From assembly GCF_019317285.1 (NCBI RefSeq), contig NZ_CP079218.1, positions 3,348,001 to 3,412,000 of the forward strand: a stretch of 64,000 nt of DNA. Direction: 5' to 3'. The notes beneath the pieces were generated by a model. The model was not told the DNA's origin. It worked only from the letters and a program-made list of their open reading frames with translations, and searched no databases. Shown here piece by piece: positions 51,744-59,397 of this stretch. Position 1 is the stretch's first letter. Every line of letters starts with the position of its first letter. The stretch comes from Pedobacter sp. D749. Lineage in GTDB: Bacteria; Bacteroidota; Bacteroidia; Sphingobacteriales; Sphingobacteriaceae. The translations under genes were made by a program, and so were the position numbers.

Positions 51744-52778
51744 TTAATTTGTCAGTTTAACCACCTTAGCGGCATAGTACTGATCGAGGTAAGCTTTTAC
51801 TTCAGCCTTTTTAGCTGCATCATCAATAAAGTTATATAGTGGGGTCAAACCATCATCCGAAGCGCCTATAAAAGTTGCTTTATCCTCTGTAGTAGAAGCA
51901 ACCCAATTGTTAAGGTTTACAATAACTCTGTTATTTATGGTTTCGGGCTTTAATTTGCTAATATCACCTCCTGTTGAACTATAATAGATCTGGGCAGAAG
52001 TATTATCATTTAAATTGCGTAGGATAGGCTCATCAAGGTAGCCGGTAGGCAAGCCAAATGTCCTTTTTAACGTATAACGTAATCCTTCCATAATTATCGC
52101 CCCCCGCCTCTCGTTCTGAGGTGCTTCTGCCTGGTAAACAACGTCAAATTTAGAACCTATTTTTATGTTTGTTAAAACATGTGTTCCATATTTACTAACA
52201 AGCTCCTGAGCAGATAATAAAGTAATATCTCTCTTAAAATCTGCTGTTAAAAATTTATTTACCGACTGGTCGTAATAAAACTTATACACCTTCCAGGTTA
52301 TGTAATACGAATAGTGTCCGTAAACATATTTTTTATTAGTAGCATCTGTTCCTGGAAATACCTGATTAATGGTATTTCCAAAGAGTTTTAACCCCTTGGT
52401 TGCGTTATATGAATTAGAGAATTTTGTTGATAAATCAACGGCACTTTCAGCCTGAGTAGTCCTCCACGAAGATTGTGTACCTCTTATAAAAACAACGTTA
52501 TATGTTCTGTCGGCATCATAAGCAGAAATATCGACTACATTGCCTCTTACAGAAGCCAGATCATTAAACTTATCTGTAACATCATATCCGAACCCTAAAA
52601 AATTGAAGGTTGCGGATGGTGGATATACAGGTTGAGTATCCTGGGTTGCACCCTTAACCGTATAGGCAATATCAGGGGATAATTTTTCTTCAGGAACTGG
52701 GTTTGGAATTTCTTCAGGATTTTTCTTGCAGGCAGCAAGTGTAGCCATAAAGGCCAGCGCTAAAATAGTTCTTTTCAT
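51744..52778 (-). CDS. MACPF-domain lipoprotein
   Basis: This 344-residue protein has a lipoprotein signal MKRTILALAFMATLAACKK (Cys17), then a Pro-rich linker. The membrane-attack-complex/perforin features are the N-terminal strand motif FLGFGYDVTDKF (about 60-71) and the signature KYGTHVLTNIKIGSKFDVVYQ (Tyr197-Gly-Thr-His200). The helical stretches of about 105-140 and 225-245 would fit the membrane-inserting hairpins. In Bacteroides, MACPF lipoproteins (BSAP-1 and relatives) kill related strains by pore formation at outer-membrane targets. That role here is inference. It stands alone, with a sigma-54-like motif upstream. Confidence 0.8.
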   Translation of the reverse strand: MKRTILALAFMATLAACKKNPEEIPNPVPEEKLSPDIAYTVKGATQDTQPVYPPSATFNFLGFGYDVTDKFNDLASVRGNVVDISAYDADRTYNVVFIRGTQSSWRTTQAESAVDLSTKFSNSYNATKGLKLFGNTINQVFPGTDATNKKYVYGHYSYYITWKVYKFYYDQSVNKFLTADFKRDITLLSAQELVSKYGTHVLTNIKIGSKFDVVYQAEAPQNERRGAIIMEGLRYTLKRTFGLPTGYLDEPILRNLNDNTSAQIYYSSTGGDISKLKPETINNRVIVNLNNWVASTTEDKATFIGASDDGLTPLYNFIDDAAKKAEVKAYLDQYYAAKVVKLTN

Positions 52779-52809
52779 TTGGTTTAATTATTTGTGTGTG
52801 CTCACCAGT

Positions 52810-52825
52810 GTCAATTTTGGTGCCA
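52810..52825 (-). promoter_or_regulatory. Sigma-54-like element upstream of the MACPF gene
   Basis: On the complementary strand TGGCAC, 5 nt, TTGAC repeats the pattern found before lon (TGGCAC-N5-TTGA). It ends about 31 nt upstream of the MACPF ATG. Confidence 0.3.
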
Positions 52826-52914
52826 CTTACACAACAAATCCTGGTATTTGAATGTGGTTTATCAAAAGGTAAATCAAAACAACTAAAAGACAGCAACAGT
52901 ATAACCATAAATCA

Positions 52915-53322
52915 TTATAGATCAATTACTTTTCTGTTTTTCTTCTTTTCAGCTGTTGAGGCCTTATTTTTTAGCCGCTTTTCGATAACGCCTTTGGGAA
53001 TTTTGGTTGGCTTTCTTTTTTTCTGAACGGTTAGTGACCGCTTTAATAAATCAATCAGTTTTGCAATGGTTTTCTCTTTGTTTAAAAGCTGGCTTCTATC
53101 TTCCTGCGAAACAATATGTAACAGTCCTTCAGAATCTAAACGGTTTTGAAGTTTTTCCTTTAACAGTGTTTTTTCCTCGTCGTTGAAATGGTCAAAGGCA
53201 TCGATATTAAAAATGAGCTCTACCTTACTCGAAACTTTATTTACATTTTGTCCTCCCTTACCCCCACTTCTGGAAGTTTTAAATGTAACAGACCGTAAAA
53301 TTTCTTCTCTTGTAGGTAACAT
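52915..53322 (-). CDS. arfB: Alternative ribosome-rescue peptidyl-tRNA hydrolase ArfB
   Basis: This 135-residue protein contains the release-factor GGQ motif in TSRSGGKGGQNVNKVSSKVELIFNI near residue 20. It ends in a long basic tail (RSLTVQKKRKPTKIPKGVIEKRLKNKASTAEKKKNRK) typical of ArfB/YaeJ, which enters the mRNA channel of stalled ribosomes. It hydrolyses peptidyl-tRNA on non-stop complexes. Length matches the family. It is followed by the ferritin gene upstream on the same strand with 34 nt between. Confidence 0.95.
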   Translation of the reverse strand: MLPTREEILRSVTFKTSRSGGKGGQNVNKVSSKVELIFNIDAFDHFNDEEKTLLKEKLQNRLDSEGLLHIVSQEDRSQLLNKEKTIAKLIDLLKRSLTVQKKRKPTKIPKGVIEKRLKNKASTAEKKKNRKVIDL

Positions 53323-53356
53323 GCTACAAAAGTAAGAAATTAGGACTAATTAAATC

Positions 53357-53881
53357 TTATTCTCCTTCTTTGGTTTCACTTACTTTGCTCCTAAGGCCTA
53401 CAATATCTTTATCCAACTGGTATATTCCTCCCCTATCGTTGCCCACTAATTGCAGTTTCTCTAACATGGTTTTTGCCATTTTTTCTTCTTCCAGTTGTTC
53501 ATCTAAATACCATTGCAAAAATTTAAATGTCAGGTAATCTTTTTCGTTTAACGAAAGTTCTACCAGATCGTTAATGCTTTTTGATACCAACAGTTCATTA
53601 TCCAGGAAATCCTGAAATACCTCTATTACCTGCGAGAAAGAATTTTTAGGCATATCTAATGCGGTTATTATGGCATGTCCGTCGCGGTCGTTAATATAAT
53701 GAATCAGCTTCAGCATGTGGTGGCGCTCTTCATCGCTCTGGCGGTAAAAAAACTCGGTATATCCTTCTAAACCCGGCTGTGTTTCCAGCCACGAGGCAAT
53801 GCCCAGATAAACTTGTGATGATTCGGCTTCCAATTTAACCTGGTTATTCAGCGCCGCCAACATTCTTTCAGATAGTAACAT
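53357..53881 (-). CDS. ftnA: Ferritin
   Basis: The ATG at 53881 gives 174 residues beginning MLLSERMLAALNNQVKLEAESSQVYLGIASWLE; upstream codons are unconserved. Ferroxidase-site residues are visible: Glu in KLEAESSQVY, Glu and His in SDEERHHMLKLIHYIND, and Glu/Gln in FLQWYLDEQLEEEKMAKTMLEKL. It has the non-haem bacterial ferritin length. Twenty-four subunits store iron and limit Fenton chemistry. The gene may respond to the Fur-family regulator, but no Fur box was identified. Confidence 0.94.
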   Translation of the reverse strand: MLLSERMLAALNNQVKLEAESSQVYLGIASWLETQPGLEGYTEFFYRQSDEERHHMLKLIHYINDRDGHAIITALDMPKNSFSQVIEVFQDFLDNELLVSKSINDLVELSLNEKDYLTFKFLQWYLDEQLEEEKMAKTMLEKLQLVGNDRGGIYQLDKDIVGLRSKVSETKEGE

Positions 53882-53989
53882 AAATTTTCTATTTATTTTT
53901 CTAATTAAACACATCCAGCAAATCAATGTTTTAGCAATGCCTTGTTTATAATCTATCTTAAAAAAATTCAGCATTCTGTTTCTATTTTT

Positions 53990-53997
53990 TACCTTTG
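53990..53997 (+). promoter_or_regulatory. TAnnTTTG box immediately before cmk
   Basis: TACCTTTG ends 7 nt before the cmk ATG at 54005. It excludes the longer open frame from 53942 and predicts a leader of about 4 nt. Confidence 0.65.
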
Positions 53998-54004
53998 CGT
54001 TACG

Positions 54005-54685
54005 ATGAAGAAAAACCTGGTAATAGCAATAGATGGCTATTCATCTTGCGGAAAAAGTACATTAGCGAAAGCACTGGCTAAAAAATTAGGTTTCATTTAT
54101 GTAGATAGCGGGGCGATGTACCGTGCCGTAACCCTATATTTCTTAAGGAATAACATCGATATTACTGATGATGCTAAAGTTGTTGATGCTTTACAGCACA
54201 TTGAACTGAATTTCCACTCCCGCGATTATGAATCGCACATTACCCTTAACGGTGAAGAAGTTTCTGATGAAATCCGTTTAATGCCTGTTTCTGAAAATGT
54301 AAGTGAGGTTTCAGCGCATAAAATTGTCCGCCATGAAATGGTGAACCAACAGCAGCGTATGGGCAAATCGAAAAATATCGTAATGGATGGCCGGGATATC
54401 GGCACGACCGTTTTTCCTGATGCACCGGTAAAATTCTTTATGACAGCCGATCCAAAAATCAGGGCCGAACGCAGGTTTAAGGAATTGGAAAGCAAAGGTA
54501 ATAACGAAACTACGTTAGAAGAGGTTTTTGAAAACCTTGCACACCGTGATTATGCGGATACCACTCGAAAGGAAAGTCCGTTGGTTAGGGCCGATGATGC
54601 CATTATTTTAGATAATACCGATCTTACACAGGAAGAACAATTGGATTTTGCGTTGGAGAAAGTTAATCAGTTTTTGGTTCATTAA
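54005..54685 (+). CDS. cmk: Cytidylate kinase
   Basis: The ATG at 54005 gives 226 residues beginning MKKNLVIAIDGYSSCGKSTLAKALAKKLGFIYVDSGAMYRAVTLYFL, with the P-loop GYSSCGKST and the NMP-binding segment DSGAMYRA. VMDGRDIGTTVFPDAPVKFFMTADP and RRFKELESKG follow, and the conserved DSTRKxSPL-like motif reads DYADTTRKESPLVRADDA. Cmk phosphorylates CMP and dCMP with ATP. It is monocistronic, with a near-leaderless start. Confidence 0.96.
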   Translation: MKKNLVIAIDGYSSCGKSTLAKALAKKLGFIYVDSGAMYRAVTLYFLRNNIDITDDAKVVDALQHIELNFHSRDYESHITLNGEEVSDEIRLMPVSENVSEVSAHKIVRHEMVNQQQRMGKSKNIVMDGRDIGTTVFPDAPVKFFMTADPKIRAERRFKELESKGNNETTLEEVFENLAHRDYADTTRKESPLVRADDAIILDNTDLTQEEQLDFALEKVNQFLVH

Positions 54686-55087
54686 GCAGTAGGTCATTTG
54701 TTCACTAGTCATTAGTTCATTGGTCAATGGTTTAGTAGTTGATGTCCATAAATCATAGCTTAATTAATCGTCTTAAGACTAGGGATTTAGATTAAATGCG
54801 GTGCTCCAGTCGAAATGACGTATCTCTAAGGCTAATTATTATCGGTTAAACGGTTCCAGGCTATGAGCTATCAGGCTATCAACCATGAACGATCTAACGA
54901 CTAGCCCTTCGACTCCGCTCAGGATGACACACCGAGAGGAATTGTTACAATCGCATAATTGACTCCAAACCCCAAACGCTCAACTCCAAACTGATAGGCT
55001 CCAGACTATCAACCATGAACTATCTGGCTATCAAACTTTAACTTCAGAAAAAAATTCATATTTTTAGCGCATAACCCAAATGTTGCT
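54686..55087. other. Repeat-rich, gene-free interval
   Basis: It contains a GTTCATTAG/GTCATTAG run (54690-54735) like the one after pabB, and single GTC/GAC repeat arms near 54814 (GTCGAAATGACG) and 54906 (CTTCGACTCCGCTCAGGATGAC). A near-perfect direct repeat of ATCAACCATGAAC.ATCT occurs at about 54878 and 55008. No gene is supported. Confidence 0.7.
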
Positions 55088-55918
55088 ATGAAATTAAAAT
55101 CAATTTACCTTACTGTATTATTTCTATCCCTTTTTATTTTAAATGTAAATGCCCAAAAAGGCTGGATCAATCTCTTTAACGGAAAAGATTTAAAGGACTG
55201 GAACATTAAAATCGCTAAACACGAATACAAAGAAAATTATGCCAATACTTTCCGTGTAGAAAACGGTGTAATGAAAGTAAGTTATGACGGATACAATGAA
55301 TTTGACCAACAATATGGTCATATCTTCTATAAAAACCCTTTTTCTGCCTATCTTTTAAAAGTAACCTATCGTTTTATAGGCGAACAGGCTAAAGGTGGCG
55401 AAGGCTGGGCAACCCGAAACAGTGGTGCCATGTTACATTGCCAGGATCCGGCAACGATGTTAAAAGACCAGGATTTTCCGATTTCTATCGAAGGGCAGAT
55501 TCTAGGTGGAGACGGAGAACACGAACGCCATACCAGCAATGTGTGTACACCTGGAACGCTGATAAATTATAACGGTAAATTGTTTACGCCACACTGTTTA
55601 GATTCCAAATCGAAAACCTATGCAGGCGACCAATGGGTAACCGCAGAATTTTTAGTCTTAGGTGATTCTGTTATCAAACACATTATAGCAGGCGAAGTGG
55701 TTTTAGAATACACTAAACCTCAAATTGGTGGCGGCAACGTCTCTAACTTTGACCCGAAAGTTAAAATAGATGGTAAAGCATTAACATCAGGTTATATATC
55801 ATTACAAAGCGAAAGCCATCCGATAGAATTTAAAACGGTAAAACTTTATGATTTAGAAGCCTATATGAAAAATAAGGCAAAACTGGATAAAGTATTGGCT
55901 AAAATATTAAAAGAGTAA
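55088..55918 (+). CDS. DUF1080 (3-keto-disaccharide hydrolase family) exported protein
   Basis: This 276-residue protein has a signal peptide (MKLKSIYLTVLFLSLFILNVNAQ). The concanavalin-like DUF1080 domain reads GWINLFNGKDLKDWNIKI, FRVENGVMKVSYDGY, GGEGWATRNSGAMLHCQDP and QDFPISIEGQILGGDGEHERHTSNVCTPGT. A C-terminal GYISLQSESHPIEFKTVKLYDLE follows. Members include periplasmic hydrolases of 3-keto-glycosides; many in Bacteroidetes are uncharacterised. His and Asp/Glu clusters suggest a metal site. It is a single gene after a repeat-rich region. Confidence 0.88.
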   Translation: MKLKSIYLTVLFLSLFILNVNAQKGWINLFNGKDLKDWNIKIAKHEYKENYANTFRVENGVMKVSYDGYNEFDQQYGHIFYKNPFSAYLLKVTYRFIGEQAKGGEGWATRNSGAMLHCQDPATMLKDQDFPISIEGQILGGDGEHERHTSNVCTPGTLINYNGKLFTPHCLDSKSKTYAGDQWVTAEFLVLGDSVIKHIIAGEVVLEYTKPQIGGGNVSNFDPKVKIDGKALTSGYISLQSESHPIEFKTVKLYDLEAYMKNKAKLDKVLAKILKE

Positions 55919-55975
55919 ACCATATTACTACTTAGTTGTTGAATGGTGATGTAAAAACATTACACCTAAATTTAT

Positions 55976-57475
55976 ATGATGCTCAACACCCGTTTATTTG
56001 CTCCCCTTGCCCTGCTATTCTTTCTTTTAGTTGCCAATATCACCTTTGGACAAACTGCTTACAAAGTGAAAGACATCCCCGATCCTAAAAAAAATGGGGA
56101 TGGTTATGTAAGTGACCCTGACAAAATATTGGGCACCAATGCGGTTTCGGAGCTCAATAGTACCATTTCCGATTTTGAGAGTAAAACCAATGTGCAAGTG
56201 GCAGTGGTGGTAGTTAACGATTTCGACCATGATAAAGAGGATTTCGACTTTGCTTATGAACTTTTCAATACATGGGGAATAGGTTCAAAAACCAGTAACA
56301 ATGGTTTGTTGTTATTTATTTCAAAGGAGCGCCGTAAATACAGGTTTATTACGGGTACTGGTGCAGAAGGTGTTTTACCTGATGTAAAGCTTAAACATAT
56401 TGCCGAGCAGCAGCTTATACCAGCTTTTAGAGAAAATGATTTTGCCACCGGAATTACCAATACCATTAATGCCATTGGTGAGATTATTTTAAACCCTGAA
56501 CATAAATCGGAGCTCAACCAATTGTTTACTCAGCAAGAAAGTGGTAATGATTTAGAAGATTTCTTACTACCAACCGGGATAATCATGCTGCTTTTTTGGG
56601 CTGCATTCAAAATTTTAAACCGGCAGGCTAAAAATGCTACAAAAGATAAATCCAAGTCAGATGGAAACCAATATGAAAAGATTGGAAAAGGCTGTGCGGT
56701 GGCTATGATGATCACTTTTGTAACTGGCTTTATATTCTTCTTTTTTGGTGGACTGGAATTGGTTAAAAAAATAAGGCCAAAAGATGTTCCGATTATTCTG
56801 TATGTTATTTTGGCTCTTGTACTTTTCGGCAGGTACCTTTTCCACATTTCAGCATTGCGAAAAATACACAATGACGATAAAAATTTTTTTAATTCGGTAA
56901 GTAGCTTTCATAAAAAGAATTTTTGGCTGATCATTTTTTCTCCCCTTATTTTAATCAACATTATCATCTATTTATTTAAAAGTGTTAAGAACATTAACCG
57001 ATTTAAAGCAGTGCTGGATAGTAAGGGCCAGGAAATGCTGCGTTTAGATAGGGATATCAATATTGAAGGCGAACCTTTTTTAACAAAGGGCCAACGTAAA
57101 GAGGAAATAGTAAAAGCTTATGATTACGATATCTGGGAAAGTGCCGACCATAAAGAACATATCATTAAGGCATGGCCTGCAGAAAACTACAATAGCTATA
57201 CTGAATGCCCGGATTGTTACTTTAGAACTTACAAACTAAATAAACGCATAACCACAAGAGCGGCAACCTACAGCCATGAAGGCCAGGCAAAACTGATAAA
57301 TGAGTGCAGTTTTTGCAAAAAAACAGAATTTATAAAGTGGATTACACTGGCCATGCTGGTCGAATCGAAGTCATCTTCTTCTTCGTCGGGCAGTAGCAGC
57401 AGTTCTTCCTCTTCATCGAGCAGTAGCTGGGGCGGAGGAAGCAGTAGTGGCGGTGGTACAGGTGGAAGCTGGTAG
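55976..57475 (+). CDS. TPM-domain membrane protein with zinc ribbon and Ser/Gly-rich tail
   Basis: This 499-residue protein has a signal peptide ending ITFGQT (about 26). A TPM domain covers about 35-180 (GYVSDPDKILGTNAVSELNSTISDFESKTNVQVAVVVVNDF, GLLLFISKERRKYRFITGTGAEGVLPD). Transmembrane segments follow at about 195-212, 245-265, 272-290 and 315-335. A cytoplasmic region has paired cysteines (CPDC and CSFC, about 410-450). The tail of about 34 residues is almost only Ser, Gly and Trp. TPM proteins (Psb32, MOLO-1 relatives) act in membrane quality control or as phosphatases; this one's job is unknown. It leads a four-gene cluster. Confidence 0.85.
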   Translation: MMLNTRLFAPLALLFFLLVANITFGQTAYKVKDIPDPKKNGDGYVSDPDKILGTNAVSELNSTISDFESKTNVQVAVVVVNDFDHDKEDFDFAYELFNTWGIGSKTSNNGLLLFISKERRKYRFITGTGAEGVLPDVKLKHIAEQQLIPAFRENDFATGITNTINAIGEIILNPEHKSELNQLFTQQESGNDLEDFLLPTGIIMLLFWAAFKILNRQAKNATKDKSKSDGNQYEKIGKGCAVAMMITFVTGFIFFFFGGLELVKKIRPKDVPIILYVILALVLFGRYLFHISALRKIHNDDKNFFNSVSSFHKKNFWLIIFSPLILINIIIYLFKSVKNINRFKAVLDSKGQEMLRLDRDINIEGEPFLTKGQRKEEIVKAYDYDIWESADHKEHIIKAWPAENYNSYTECPDCYFRTYKLNKRITTRAATYSHEGQAKLINECSFCKKTEFIKWITLAMLVESKSSSSSSGSSSSSSSSSSSSWGGGSSSGGGTGGSW

Positions 57476-57491
57476 TGTTAACTCAAATTAA

Positions 57492-58565
57492 ATGACAAAG
57501 AAAAATATTTTGATCGCACTTGCCATTTTCATCATTCTGATCATTATCTATATGGCTAAGTTTACGGTCATTAATATAGCCTTATCTAATTTATCATTTC
57601 CTGATCAGCTGAAACATTACCCCTATTTAAATCAGGGAGCCCAATCAGAAAATTTTGAAGTGGATTATCTTTTCTATGATCCGGCAAATATAGATTACGA
57701 TACCGAAACGGGGAGTTTCATTATTACCACTGCACATGTAAACCAGGATTTTGAGGTATACCACAAACTCGATGCAAAGGGAAATTCAATCGATTCGCTC
57801 GTTAATGATAGCAGTGCCATTCATACCTTTCATAACGAAGGTGTGGTTTTTGGTGAAGATTATTTTATTGATTGGATCACATCAGGTAATAAAAACAGAC
57901 AGCCTTTTATTGATTTCCTGAACCAGGATTTTAAAATGGACGAAAAGGCTTGGGAAGTAATTTTTGAGACCAATTACAAAAATGCGCTTGCAGTAACCTA
58001 TAAAACAGCAGCAGATTGGCATTCTTTAACCTTTTATTTTAAAACATCCAAAGGCTGGCTCGCCATGAATACTTTTAAAAACGATGATCGGATCTATCAG
58101 GATATGGGCTCAGAAAATGAGCTTGATTTTAAGGGATACCCTATTAAAGGGAACAGATTTATTACTTTAAAAAGCAGCATTACAGGAAAATATCCATTGT
58201 TGAGTTATAAAAACCAGAATAATGTAGAAAACCAGCCTTATAATTGGACAGACCCGAAAAATCCTGTTATTCTAAAATATTTCAAAAAAGAGAACTTACA
58301 GGGACGGGCGCCATACACTGGTTTGCCACAAACCTGGGGTGGCGACGTTTATCTGACCTTAAAACATAAAAGCCAGCTAATAGGGTTTAAAGAAATTGCG
58401 CTTAAAGCTGTTGGATTTTCTTCCGAACCAAAAATTAACCTGGATTTATATCAGGTCCCAAAAGCATTTGAAAATAAATCGGATGTTGCGTTTATTATCC
58501 TCTCGTATGGAACAAATATTGGCGACCGGGGTGGAAACGGGATTTATGTAATTAAAAAAAAATAG
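57492..58565 (+). CDS. Membrane-anchored protein of unknown function
   Basis: This 357-residue protein starts 17 nt after the TPM gene. An N-terminal transmembrane helix (about 5-25) precedes an extracytoplasmic domain rich in aromatic residues and strands (DPANIDYDTETGSFIITTAHVNQDFEVYHKLDAKGNSI; TGLPQTWGGDVYLTLKHKSQLIGF). The pattern may be a beta-propeller-like repeat, but I cannot assign a family. Context suggests a part of the TPM/SPase-like/SH3 envelope cluster. Confidence 0.75.
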   Translation: MTKKNILIALAIFIILIIIYMAKFTVINIALSNLSFPDQLKHYPYLNQGAQSENFEVDYLFYDPANIDYDTETGSFIITTAHVNQDFEVYHKLDAKGNSIDSLVNDSSAIHTFHNEGVVFGEDYFIDWITSGNKNRQPFIDFLNQDFKMDEKAWEVIFETNYKNALAVTYKTAADWHSLTFYFKTSKGWLAMNTFKNDDRIYQDMGSENELDFKGYPIKGNRFITLKSSITGKYPLLSYKNQNNVENQPYNWTDPKNPVILKYFKKENLQGRAPYTGLPQTWGGDVYLTLKHKSQLIGFKEIALKAVGFSSEPKINLDLYQVPKAFENKSDVAFIILSYGTNIGDRGGNGIYVIKKK

Positions 58566-58602
58566 TTATATCTTATCGGTTCAAACTTAACGCTTTCCAA
58601 AC

Positions 58603-59259
58603 ATGAAAAAGGTCATTTTTATCTGTGCAGGTTTCTTTTTACTCTTAGTATGCGTATGGATCGGCATCAGGTTTTTTGGCATTTTCAATACCTATAGAAA
58701 TGTTTCATCGGCCAATGAGCCCAATATTGCCGTTAATCAGATCGTAATGGCTTCAAATTTAAAAGAAGCGAAAAAAGGCAGTCTCATTGTCGTGAAAGTA
58801 GATGGAGTGCCTTGTATTTATAGGCTTTGTGCTGTCGAAGGAGATCAGATCGAAATAAAAAAGGGCGACGCTTATTTAAACGGCAAAATAATGCTGCAGA
58901 ATTACGATACCAAACACAATTATAATTTTAGCAATCAAGTATACGACAAACTAATCAGTTCGGGTAAAATAAAGGCCGGAGAAAATATATATGCGATGGC
59001 TGATGAGGTTCATCTTGAACTTGTTGATGCTGAAGCTAAAAAAGCAGGCATTTATCAGCACAGACAGCTGGCAATGTTGGCATACCGTGATGAAAATATC
59101 GAGAAACAATGGCAGAACAGATGGAATGCAGATAATTTCGGCCCAGTACTGGTTCCAAAAGACAGTTTTTTCGTGCTTGGGGATAACAGGAATAATGCAA
59201 GGGACTCCAGATATATTGGTTTTATTAAAAAAAGCGATTTACTTGGTGTAGTTTTATAA
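58603..59259 (+). CDS. Signal-peptidase-I-like protein lacking both catalytic residues
   Basis: This 218-residue protein has one N-terminal transmembrane helix (about 5-24). S26 folds are recognisable: KKGSLIVVKVDG, RLCAVEGDQIEIKKGDAYLNGK (compare RVIGLPGD...LYINGK) and FFVLGDNRNNARDSR (193-203), the conserved box E. At the box B position, where active enzymes have Ser-Met-x-Pro, this protein reads Ala37-Asn-Glu-Pro40. Where the general-base Lys precedes Arg (KR), it has Tyr73-Arg74. It is therefore probably a pseudoenzyme, or it uses another residue (Ser36 is adjacent). It lies between an unknown anchored protein and an SH3 protein. Confidence 0.78.
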   Translation: MKKVIFICAGFFLLLVCVWIGIRFFGIFNTYRNVSSANEPNIAVNQIVMASNLKEAKKGSLIVVKVDGVPCIYRLCAVEGDQIEIKKGDAYLNGKIMLQNYDTKHNYNFSNQVYDKLISSGKIKAGENIYAMADEVHLELVDAEAKKAGIYQHRQLAMLAYRDENIEKQWQNRWNADNFGPVLVPKDSFFVLGDNRNNARDSRYIGFIKKSDLLGVVL

Positions 59260-59315
59260 ACATTGGATTTAGAACTCTTTTTTAAATCCTATCCTTAGCT
59301 ATTAAAAGTATTTTC

Positions 59316-59323
59316 TAATTTTG
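59316..59323 (+). promoter_or_regulatory. TAnnTTTG box upstream of the SH3 protein gene
   Basis: TAATTTTG lies 74 nt before the ATG at 59398, so this gene may have its own promoter apart from the upstream cluster. Confidence 0.4.
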
Positions 59324-59397
59324 AAACTCTTAGCACGGTGTTTGCTTATAGCGTGTTTGCAATTACCGATTAAACTGTTTCGCAGAATCTTATACTT

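Noticed and set aside
53942..54004. Longer cytidylate kinase starting at 53942
   Set aside because: It would begin upstream of the promoter box at 53990-53997; the P-loop protein starts naturally at 54005.
58603..59259. Active signal peptidase I (lepB)
   Set aside because: Both the nucleophilic Ser and the general-base Lys positions are substituted (Ala37, Tyr73), so the active-enzyme label is not supported.
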